Below, piece after piece: positions 7,542-14,931 of a stretch of 49,707 nt of DNA. This stretch comes from an uncultured Actinomycetes bacterium (GTDB lineage Bacteria > Actinomycetota > Acidimicrobiia > Acidimicrobiales > Microtrichaceae). The notes beneath the pieces are model-generated. The model was not told where the DNA came from, ran no database searches, and saw nothing but the letters and a program-made list of their open reading frames with translations. The stretch is taken from the NCBI GenBank assembly GCA_903925745.1, contig CAIYGQ010000028.1, forward strand, positions 1 through 49,707, in the 5' to 3' direction. The number at the start of each line of letters is the position of its first letter. Position 1 is the first letter of the stretch. Made by a program: the position numbers and the translations under genes.

Positions 7542-8372
7542 TCAGGTGCCGGCGCTGCCGGGGTCCGGCCCCGGACGGTCGAGCACGATCGACACGTCGC
7601 GGGCGATGCGACCGTCGCGGAGCTCCCAGAACGAGACCATGTAGGGCGCACCGTCGGCGTCGTCGATCTGCGCGGCGACCAGGTCATCGGAGACGGCGAC
7701 ACGTGAGACCCGCGTCTGGTCACCCGCCGCCGTGGCCTCGCCGAGGGCACCCGCCACGTCGCCGCCGGTCAGGTCGAGACGGAGGCCACCAACGTGCGCC
7801 TCCAGGACGACGTCGTCGGTGTAGTCCTCCATGAGGCCGTCCACGTCAGCGGAGTTGAACGCCGCCTCGTGCCGGCGGAGCCAGTCGAACGCAACACCGT
7901 GGCGGGACCGGTCCGAGGCCGCCAGGATCGGCGCGAGGACCCGCCACCGCCGTTGCCGGGCCCGGTAGAAGGCGTGCGCGAAGGCGGCCACGACCGCGGT
8001 CAGCGCGCCGGCGTCGATGCGGATCGTGTCGGTGTACCGAGTCCGCCCACCGGGCAGGGGTTCGACGGTGATGTCGTGTCGCCAGGACCTGATCAGCCCA
8101 CCCCCCTCGTCGGAGCGCAGCAGGCGGCGGCGATCGTCGATCGTGGCGAACCGGATCCGGTGCCGGGAGAACGGCACCACGCCACCGAGCAGGAGCCAAC
8201 CGGTTCGCTCCTCACCCTGGACCCACGGGTCGGTCCTCCGCCGCGCCGGAGTCCAGACCAGCAGCCCCTTGGTGATGAAGCGGAACGCCTGGGGTGTTCG
8301 CACAGCGGCCCACACCAGATCGGCAGGAGCGTCGAGGGTCGTGGCGTTGGAGACGGTCCGCTCGGCGCCCAC
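7542..8372 (-). CDS. SRPBCC-like domain fused to a SnoaL-like domain
   Basis: Two small-ligand folds appear in one 276-aa chain. The first 150 or so residues look like the SRPBCC/polyketide-cyclase fold (TTLDAPADLVWAAVRTP near the start, GGLIRSWRHDITVEPLPGG, RYTDTIRID). A helical linker rich in Arg follows, then a SnoaL/NTF2-like domain (AFNSADVDGLMEDYTDDVVLE, YMVSFWELRDGRI, D near the end). No substrate can be named. The GTG at 8372 is used because the similarity begins just after it; an ATG at 8459 in the same frame is the alternative, and neither has a strong ribosome binding site. The DoxX gene is divergent, with 149 bp between. Confidence 0.65.
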   Translation of the reverse strand: MGAERTVSNATTLDAPADLVWAAVRTPQAFRFITKGLLVWTPARRRTDPWVQGEERTGWLLLGGVVPFSRHRIRFATIDDRRRLLRSDEGGGLIRSWRHDITVEPLPGGRTRYTDTIRIDAGALTAVVAAFAHAFYRARQRRWRVLAPILAASDRSRHGVAFDWLRRHEAAFNSADVDGLMEDYTDDVVLEAHVGGLRLDLTGGDVAGALGEATAAGDQTRVSRVAVSDDLVAAQIDDADGAPYMVSFWELRDGRIARDVSIVLDRPGPDPGSAGT

Positions 8373-8521
8373 GTCCGGAAGTGTGATCCAGGGCCGTGCC
8401 ACCCGACAAGCCGTCCGGCCGCAACGAAGGGGTCGTCGGCTCGCCGACCCCGGGCCCACGGTCGCAGCCCACGCCGACGGTGGGGCAGGCTGGCGTCCGG
8501 GACGATCGATCGGGGGCGGCT

Positions 8522-8947
8522 GTGGACGGTGAACGGGTGCGTACGGTCGCTCGGTGGCTGCTCGGCGCGGCGCTGGTCGTCGCCGGGGTCGGTCACCTCA
8601 CCGCCCAGCGGGTCGAGTTCCGGGCCCAGGTGCCTCCTTGGTTCCCCGTGGACGCGGACATCGTGGTGCTCGTCTCGGGTGTGGTCGAGATCGTCCTGGG
8701 CGTCGCACTCATCGCCATCGGCGGACGGGTGCCGTGGATGGGCGTGGTGGTCGCAGCCTTCTTCGTGATCATCTTCCCGGGCAACGTCGCCCAGTTCACC
8801 GAGGGTCGGGACGCCTTCGGCCTGGACAGCGACGCCGAGCGGTTCGTCCGCCTGTGGTTCCAGCCGGTGCTCGTCGTCTGGGCGATCTGGTCGACCGGAG
8901 GGTGGCGGTGGCTGCGGAGCGCCCGGTCGAGCGATCCCGTGGTGTGA
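8522..8947 (+). CDS. DoxX-like small membrane protein
   Basis: The 141-aa product has four predicted membrane helices and the DoxX-type start of helix, AGVGHL, then a substrate-facing loop (FRAQVPPWFP) and FPGNVAQFTEG. DoxX-like proteins are small quinone-linked or redox-linked membrane proteins of varied role. The GTG at 8522 follows a GGGGGC stretch; another in-frame GTG lies at 8537. The stop TGA (8945-8947) directly abuts the stop of the minus-strand DUF5989 gene, the two forming TGATCA with no spacer. Confidence 0.75.
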   Translation: MDGERVRTVARWLLGAALVVAGVGHLTAQRVEFRAQVPPWFPVDADIVVLVSGVVEIVLGVALIAIGGRVPWMGVVVAAFFVIIFPGNVAQFTEGRDAFGLDSDAERFVRLWFQPVLVVWAIWSTGGWRWLRSARSSDPVV

Positions 8948-9115
8948 TCAGAGGAACGGGTACAGGACCACGGGCGTGACCACCTTCACCGCGGCGGTCA
9001 CGAGGACACCAACAGTCGTCACCCCGACGATCAGCAGCAACCACGGGCTCCGGCTGTCGAGCGCATGCTGCACGATGTCGCGACCCATCCGGCCCAGGTG
9101 ACGGACCATCATCAT
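8948..9115 (-). CDS. DUF5989 family small membrane protein
   Basis: This 55-aa protein begins MMMVRHLGRMGRDIVQHAL, then has a single hydrophobic helix (about residues 23-48) and ends VVLYPFL. The N-terminal RHLGRMGR and the short length match DUF5989, a family found beside NodU/CmcH-type carbamoyltransferases and SGNH proteins. Its ATG at 9115 overlaps the SGNH stop codon as ATGA, which indicates translational coupling. It is the last gene of a three-gene cassette. The function of DUF5989 is not known; position suggests a small partner of the membrane SGNH protein. Confidence 0.8.
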   Translation of the reverse strand: MMMVRHLGRMGRDIVQHALDSRSPWLLLIVGVTTVGVLVTAAVKVVTPVVLYPFL

Positions 9116-11463
9116 GGCTCGGCCACCTCCCGGAGTTGGGGCTCGATGGTACGGAAGATCTCGGCAGCCACGACCTCCGCACCCAGCTCGTTGGTGTGAC
9201 CGTCGTCGACGAAGACGGGTGTCCGGACCTGGTCGAGGACTCCCGTCAGGTCGACGACACCCTCGGGCCGCGACGCTGTGAACTCGGCGGCTCGCTCCGC
9301 TGCCGGTCCTGCGATGTCCTCCTCCCCGGGCACAGGTTCGGCCCGCGTCACGAGCAGTGGCTGGAGGAACAGGAACACCGGGAGACCCCGAGCTGCAGTC
9401 AGCGCCCGGGTGTCGGCGACAGCCGAACGGTACTGCTCGATCGACCGTCGCAGCGCCTCCTCCTGTGAGGTCGAACCAGCCGGCCGAGTGGTCACGGTGA
9501 ACTCGCCCTGGGCGAAGAGATCGGAGAACCAGGATCCCTGCACGCGGCGGCCCCGGAGCGCTTCGTCGGTCGTCCCGAGGAACGGGAGGCCGACGCTGTC
9601 CTGGGTCTCCGGCCCGTGGCTCTTGAGGTCGTTCCAGCCGTCGTAGAACACCACCACGTCGGGCGGGGGGAGACCACCGGCCAGCGCTGCCCGCAGTCGG
9701 TTGGTCTCCATCCAGTGGACGTCGCCGTGCACTCCGAAGTTGACCACCTCGATCGGAAGTCCGGCGGCCCACGCGTCCTTGGCCACGTTCGAGGCGATGG
9801 TGTGGTCGTCGCGCTGGCCGAGACCGAACATCGTCGACCCGCCGAACATCCAGACCGTCGCCACGGGTGGCACCGGAGGCTGCCAGGTGACCCGCCGGCC
9901 GTCGACGACGTTGGTCGTCTCGGATGCGACGTCGGCGAGCTCGACGCCGAGGAAGGCGCTGAGACGTCCCTGTTCGAACGCTGCCGTCTCCGGACCGACC
10001 GCCTCGGGCCACCACGGTGAGTCGGCCATCGCCGGCCGGTCGGTGATCCCGGAGTGATTCCTCCAGTACCACGGAGCACCGACCTGCACCGCGAACACGA
10101 GCAGCACCGCACCGGCGAGCGCGGCGGCTCCGAGCAGCCGCAGCGCCGCCGTCCACCCCCGCCGTGTCCGTGTCAGCGACGTGGTCGCGATCCAGCTCCG
10201 TCGGTCGTCGGTCCACTGGACGTGCCGCGGGACGAGCCGGGTCCCCGCCGGCCTGGGGGCGAACGTCGGATCCCAACCCGCGATGCGTTCGAACCCCCAC
10301 GGCAGCAGGACGAACAACAGCCACACGACCGAGCTCACCACTGCCATCAGCACCCCGGCGATCCCCGAGGCGAGCAGCCCGACCAGTCGTCCGAGGTCCG
10401 ACAAGGTCCTCGGTCGGAGCCAGAGCAGCGCGCCGAGCACGGCCAGGACGGTGAGCTGGATCGGGAACGGGACGTGACGGCCGAGGAAGCCCACGGCGAC
10501 CCCCAGACCCAACAACGCGCCGGCAGCCGTGGACGATCGGCCGCCTGTCGGCGACGGTGCGACGACGGGTCGGGCGGCCTCGACCACCAGGAGGCCGAGG
10601 CCGATCGGGAGGGCGACGGTCCGACAGCCGGTGAGCTCCAGGGCCGCCAGGGTGCACAGGTACACCGACCACCGCAGGGTCGGACGTGCGGACAGGTAGG
10701 CCACCGTCAGGACGACCGCCGCTGCCACCGTCAGGAGCTGCTGGGCCGGTGGGCCGAGCAGGTCACCCTCCACGGGAGGGCGGAGGAGCGTCGGCAGGCT
10801 GAGCACCGACAGCACGCCGAGGGAGAGGAGCACTCGGGACAGACCACCGGCCCGGCCCCCGGTCGACGGTCCGGCGTCACCGTCGACCGGTCCCCGCAGG
10901 CCGACGATCGCCCGGGCGCTGCGGGCGACCCGGTCACCCAGACCGACGATCAGTCCAGGCCCGGTGGCTGCGACGACCACGGCGGCGAACTGCAGGGTGA
11001 GTCCGACGACGGGGCTGGTCACCCGTCCGCCGGCTGCGACCACACAGGACACCGTGACCAGTCCGAGCGAGGCGTGGTCCACACGGTCCCGGCCACCTCC
11101 GGTGGTCGGGGCCAGGAGTCGTCGACCCAGCTCGGCCAGGACGACGGCGAGCAGGAGGGTGGCGGCGACGGAGCGGAACCCCAGGGCCGCCGCGCCGGCG
11201 ACGACCAGCAACTCGACGGCCCACCGTGCCCAGATCGCCCCGAGCAGCTGGCACCCCACGAGCACGGCCAGTACACCGAGGGCCCCGGCCCGGCGCACGG
11301 CCACGTCGGTCGGGTCGAACCCGACGTCGATCCGGTACAGCAGCGGCAGGCCGAGCACGGCTGCCAGGACGGCCAGGTGCGCCCACGTCGGACGGACCGT
11401 CGTGTCGGGCCTTCCGCCGGTGGGCTCGGCCACGGCCGCCCAGTTCGACACCTGCTCAGCCAC
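9112..11463 (-). CDS. Multi-pass membrane protein with C-terminal SGNH hydrolase domain
   Basis: The 783-aa protein has an N-terminal half of many hydrophobic helices (residues 25-500) and a C-terminal SGNH/GDSL-type hydrolase. The catalytic motifs are visible: FGGSTMFG with nucleophile S543 (block I), DGWNDL (block III, with the Asn) and DDGHTNE with D753 and H756 (block V). A short predicted soluble stretch (WDPTFAPRPAG, RSWIATTSLTRTRRG) comes before the last helix. It probably removes or transfers an acyl or similar group on an exported glycan or lipid. The GTG start at 11463 overlaps the carbamoyltransferase stop by 8 bp, and its own stop overlaps the DUF5989 start. The two genes around it make a joint role with carbamoylation likely. 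Confidence 0.85.
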   Translation of the reverse strand: MAEQVSNWAAVAEPTGGRPDTTVRPTWAHLAVLAAVLGLPLLYRIDVGFDPTDVAVRRAGALGVLAVLVGCQLLGAIWARWAVELLVVAGAAALGFRSVAATLLLAVVLAELGRRLLAPTTGGGRDRVDHASLGLVTVSCVVAAGGRVTSPVVGLTLQFAAVVVAATGPGLIVGLGDRVARSARAIVGLRGPVDGDAGPSTGGRAGGLSRVLLSLGVLSVLSLPTLLRPPVEGDLLGPPAQQLLTVAAAVVLTVAYLSARPTLRWSVYLCTLAALELTGCRTVALPIGLGLLVVEAARPVVAPSPTGGRSSTAAGALLGLGVAVGFLGRHVPFPIQLTVLAVLGALLWLRPRTLSDLGRLVGLLASGIAGVLMAVVSSVVWLLFVLLPWGFERIAGWDPTFAPRPAGTRLVPRHVQWTDDRRSWIATTSLTRTRRGWTAALRLLGAAALAGAVLLVFAVQVGAPWYWRNHSGITDRPAMADSPWWPEAVGPETAAFEQGRLSAFLGVELADVASETTNVVDGRRVTWQPPVPPVATVWMFGGSTMFGLGQRDDHTIASNVAKDAWAAGLPIEVVNFGVHGDVHWMETNRLRAALAGGLPPPDVVVFYDGWNDLKSHGPETQDSVGLPFLGTTDEALRGRRVQGSWFSDLFAQGEFTVTTRPAGSTSQEEALRRSIEQYRSAVADTRALTAARGLPVFLFLQPLLVTRAEPVPGEEDIAGPAAERAAEFTASRPEGVVDLTGVLDQVRTPVFVDDGHTNELGAEVVAAEIFRTIEPQLREVAEP

Positions 11464-13303
11464 GGTCGCCCCCGACCGGGACCTGGGCGTCGGTGCGGAG
11501 GTCGACCACGCGGTCTTCGACCACCAGCAGGTCGAGCCCGATGCGGCGTGCGGTGGCGAGCGCCTCGGCTGGGGTGTTCACGATGGGTTCGCCCGCCCGG
11601 TTGAACGAAGTGTTCAGGAGCACGGGCACCCCCGTGCGCCGCTCGAACGCAGCGAGGAGTCCGTGGAACACCGGGTCGGACCGACGGTCGACTGTCTGGA
11701 CCCGGGCCGTCCCGTCCACGTGGGTGCACGCCGGGATCTGGGAACGGCACACCGCCGCCCGCTCGCCGAAGTCGTCGGGTTCCTCGGGCACCGGGTGGAG
11801 ACGGTCCTGGCGCACCGGGACGACGAGCAGCATGTAGGGGGACGGGTGGTCGAGCTCGAACCACTCACCCGCTCGTTCGGCCAGGACGGCGGGGGCGAAC
11901 GGTCGGAACTCCTCCCGACCCTTGACCGCCACGTTCAGCCGACGGGCCACCGTCTCGGAGCGGGGGTCGGCCAGGATCGACCGGTGGCCGAGCGCCCGCG
12001 GGCCGAACTCGGCGCGTCCCCGGCACCAGCCGACGACTGCGCCGTCGGCGAGGGCCTCGGCGACGACCTCGCACAGGTCGTCGGGGTCGTGGTCGGTGAC
12101 GGCCAGGCCCTCCTCGTCCGTCCACCGGTCGACCTCGTCCACGGGCAGCGCCGGACCGAGGAAGGCACCCGACATGCCGTCGGGATCGCCGACCTCACGA
12201 GGGGCGCCGAGCTCCAGGTGCCAGTGGGCGAGCGCTGCGCCGACGGCGCTCCCGCCGTCGCCCGCCGCCGGCTGGACCCAGAGGTGTTCGAACGGTCCCT
12301 CCCGCAGGATCCGACCGTTGGCGACCGAGTTGAGCGCGACCCCGCCGGCCATGCACAACGCGTCCGCTCCGGTCCGGTCGTGGGCGTGCTGGGCGAGCCG
12401 CAGCATCGCCGTCTCGGTGAGCGACTGGATCGTGGCCGCCAGGTCGGCTTCCCGTCGTCCGACCGGGGCGTCCGCCGACCGGGGTGGACCGTCGAACAGG
12501 TCGGCCAGACGCCTCGCCGCTCGTCCCGAGGGCGAGTACCAGCCGACCGCCGCGGCGTCGACGCGGACCGATCCGTCCTCCATCAGCTCGACGATCCGGT
12601 CGAGCTGGTCGCGGTAGGCCGGCTCGCCGTACGGGGCCAGACCCATCACCTTGTACTCACCCTCGTTCGGGGTGAACCCGCACCAGTGGGTGACGAGGGA
12701 GTACAGGAGCCCCAGCGAGTCCGGGTACCGGAGCTCCTCGAGGACCTCGATCCGCTCACGGTGCCCGACGGCGACCGAGGCGGTGGTCCACTCGCCGATC
12801 CCGTCGACGGTGAGCACTGCGGCGCGCTCGAACGGTGACGGGTGGAACGCAGCGGACGCGTGGCTGAGGTGGTGCTCGGAGTAGCGGACCGGCAGTGGTC
12901 GGGTGCGGCCGATGCTGCGCATGTGGCGGTCGAGTCGGTAGCCGACGGCCAGGTTCACCGCGACGAGCCGGGGCGCGTCGCCGACGAACGACCGGAACGA
13001 CCGCGGTCCGACCCGACGCTTGGAGGCCACGAACCGATGGGCGACGCTGAGCGGCCGCTCGTAGAACACCACGGCGTCGAGGTCGTCGGGCCCGATTCCT
13101 CCGAGTTCCAGACAGGCGGCGACTGCTCCGACGGGGAGCGACGGGTCGTGCTTGATGCGGCTGAACCGTTCCTCCTCGACGGCGGCGACGATCCGGCCGT
13201 TGACCACCAGTGCCGCAGCGGAGTCGTGGTAGTCGCAACTCACTCCGAGAAGGACCCCGCCCTGACTGGTGCCAGCAGGTTCGCCCGCTGCGACCATTCC
13301 CAC
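11456..13303 (-). CDS. NodU/CmcH (TobZ-type) carbamoyltransferase
   Basis: The 615-aa protein matches O-carbamoyltransferases that use carbamoyl phosphate and ATP to carbamoylate a hydroxyl of a sugar or natural product. The N-terminal Kae1-like domain shows CDYHDSAAALV (H26), EEERFSRIKHD, SEHHLSHASAAFHPSPF and DGIGEW. The C-terminal YrdC-like portion has GRAEFGPRALGHRSI and VLLNTSFN, both family hallmarks. Length is usual for the family. The GTG at 13303 is used; an in-frame ATG at 13297 is equally possible and neither has a clear ribosome binding site. It starts the operon that continues into the SGNH and DUF5989 genes. No hydroxylated scaffold biosynthesis genes are nearby, so an envelope glycan is a more likely substrate than a free antibiotic. 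That is inference. Confidence 0.9.
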   Translation of the reverse strand: MGMVAAGEPAGTSQGGVLLGVSCDYHDSAAALVVNGRIVAAVEEERFSRIKHDPSLPVGAVAACLELGGIGPDDLDAVVFYERPLSVAHRFVASKRRVGPRSFRSFVGDAPRLVAVNLAVGYRLDRHMRSIGRTRPLPVRYSEHHLSHASAAFHPSPFERAAVLTVDGIGEWTTASVAVGHRERIEVLEELRYPDSLGLLYSLVTHWCGFTPNEGEYKVMGLAPYGEPAYRDQLDRIVELMEDGSVRVDAAAVGWYSPSGRAARRLADLFDGPPRSADAPVGRREADLAATIQSLTETAMLRLAQHAHDRTGADALCMAGGVALNSVANGRILREGPFEHLWVQPAAGDGGSAVGAALAHWHLELGAPREVGDPDGMSGAFLGPALPVDEVDRWTDEEGLAVTDHDPDDLCEVVAEALADGAVVGWCRGRAEFGPRALGHRSILADPRSETVARRLNVAVKGREEFRPFAPAVLAERAGEWFELDHPSPYMLLVVPVRQDRLHPVPEEPDDFGERAAVCRSQIPACTHVDGTARVQTVDRRSDPVFHGLLAAFERRTGVPVLLNTSFNRAGEPIVNTPAEALATARRIGLDLLVVEDRVVDLRTDAQVPVGGDRG

Positions 13304-13398
13304 CGGCGCGATCGTACATGGGCGCGGTCGGGCGGATCCTCGGGACGGTCCGGACGTCCCGGTGCGTCACCGGTCGCACTTCGGTAGCGTCGGCGGCC

Positions 13399-14832
13399 GT
13401 GCTCGAGCTGTCACGCAGGTCCTTGGTGGGGATCCACGAGCGGCTGTGGGATCCGTCGTGCCACCTGGAACGGATGGCGCCCGGCGTCACCCCGGGTGTG
13501 GACCTGTCGGGGCTCGGGTTGCACTCGGTCCGTGAGTCCGCCCTCGGTGCGTACCTCGACCTCCAGCTTGGCGTGACCGACAGGGCCATCGCGACGCTCC
13601 GGGCGGTGCTCGACCACCAGTACGAGGCGCCGGGCCGACCCTGGGACGGCACGTTCCGGGTGACGGCGGAGCAGGCCGATCCGCCCGGAGCGCAGGCAGT
13701 CGAGTGGCTGCACTACGACCCGAACTGGCGACAGTTCCTGGGCACCGTCCTGATGGTGACGGTGCTCGATCACGGTGACCGGCTCCCCGACGACCTGTCC
13801 GGGCTGATCACCGCCGCCGTCGTGCGGTGTGCGCTCGGCGAATCCGAGGGGCGGATCCCCGAGTGGTACACGAATCCGAATCTGCTCCACGCGTGGGTCT
13901 CGGCGCACGCCGGAGTGCTGGTCGGTTCGCCGGACCTCGTCGTCGCGGGTCTGCGCCGCGCCGCCCGGACGGTCACGCGACTCGAACAGCTCGGCGACGT
14001 CGACGAGTACAACTCACCGACCTACGACGGGGTGGACCTGATCGCTGCGGCGTTGTGGATCGTCCACCCGCCAGCGCCGGAGTTCGTCGGGTGGGGCCGA
14101 CTGCTCCTCGACCGGTTGTGTGGACGCCTGTCGTTGCTGGTCGACCCCGAACTGGGAACGGTCTGCGGCCCCCACGCCCGTGCGTACGGCCTGTCGATGG
14201 AGCGGTACGTCTCCCTGCTCGGGCTCTGGCTGCACTGCGCCGGTCTCGAGGGAGCCGTGCCGGCGGTGCTCGATCCGTCCACCGACCACGTGCACGACCT
14301 GTACTTCGCCCCGCTCATCGAGCGGCTCGCCGCGGGCGTCGAGCCGCCCTGGCGACTGTCCGAGGTGACCGACGAGCGCCGACACGTCCAACGCTTCGGC
14401 GGTATCGACGCCACGTCGGTGCTCCGGCCGGATCGGAGCGTCGGTTGGGCCTCGGGTCCCGTTCCGGGGTTCGCGGCCGACCAGTACGTCCCGTTCGTCG
14501 TCCACTGCCGTCGGCCCGACGGTGGTGTCGCCCACGTGGCACTCCGCCCCGGACCCGGCGTGGAGTCGACCCTGGTGGTGGAAGTGGACGCTCACTCCCA
14601 CCGGATCGAGGCGACCACTGGCGGCAGGCCCGCAGCGATCAGCATAGAGTGTGCCCGTGAGGGCGATGTGGCGGTGCTGACGGGGGCGGCCGCGGCCGGC
14701 CCGGTCGCCGCTCCGGTCAGGGTATGCAGCGCAGGAGGCGGGCGTTGGTCCCGTGAGACGTCGACACGCTGGACCCTCACCGCAGTGGACCCGGTCGTGG
14801 AGGTACGGCTCGGCGCCGTCGCCGGGCCCTGA
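13399..14832 (+). CDS. Uncharacterised protein, probable alpha/alpha-toroid fold
   Basis: About 477 aa, without signal peptide or membrane segment. Helical repeats fill the first 330 residues, with EWYTNPNLLHAWV and DEYNSPTYDGVDLIAAALW, motifs I associate with uncharacterised (alpha/alpha)-toroid proteins related in fold to polysaccharide lyases and glycosidases. The last 150 residues look beta rich, as in heparinase II/III-like enzymes with a C-terminal beta sandwich. No catalytic residues can be assigned. The GTG at 13399 is chosen because similarity begins with ELSRRSLVGIHERL; an ATG at 13318 is the alternative. It is divergent from the carbamoyltransferase operon, sharing a control region of about 95 bp, which hints at a common pathway. 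Confidence 0.6.
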   Translation: MLELSRRSLVGIHERLWDPSCHLERMAPGVTPGVDLSGLGLHSVRESALGAYLDLQLGVTDRAIATLRAVLDHQYEAPGRPWDGTFRVTAEQADPPGAQAVEWLHYDPNWRQFLGTVLMVTVLDHGDRLPDDLSGLITAAVVRCALGESEGRIPEWYTNPNLLHAWVSAHAGVLVGSPDLVVAGLRRAARTVTRLEQLGDVDEYNSPTYDGVDLIAAALWIVHPPAPEFVGWGRLLLDRLCGRLSLLVDPELGTVCGPHARAYGLSMERYVSLLGLWLHCAGLEGAVPAVLDPSTDHVHDLYFAPLIERLAAGVEPPWRLSEVTDERRHVQRFGGIDATSVLRPDRSVGWASGPVPGFAADQYVPFVVHCRRPDGGVAHVALRPGPGVESTLVVEVDAHSHRIEATTGGRPAAISIECAREGDVAVLTGAAAAGPVAAPVRVCSAGGGRWSRETSTRWTLTAVDPVVEVRLGAVAGP

Positions 14833-14931
14833 GCGCCGACGGCACTCCGGGCCCGGGGATCCGAAAAGCTGTCACGACCACCCGGGTGCAGGTTCTGGAC
14901 CGGCGTGACGTCGAGCACGGAGGCACCGGAC

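Noticed and set aside
6260-7750. Long minus-strand frame opposite the Gly-rich coding region
   Set aside because: The GGC/GGT-rich coding strand leaves long open frames on the other strand; composition is low complexity and no domain appears.
10054-11604. 516-codon plus-strand frame
   Set aside because: It is opposite the SGNH gene, rich in Arg, Gly, Gln and His, with no recognisable motif.
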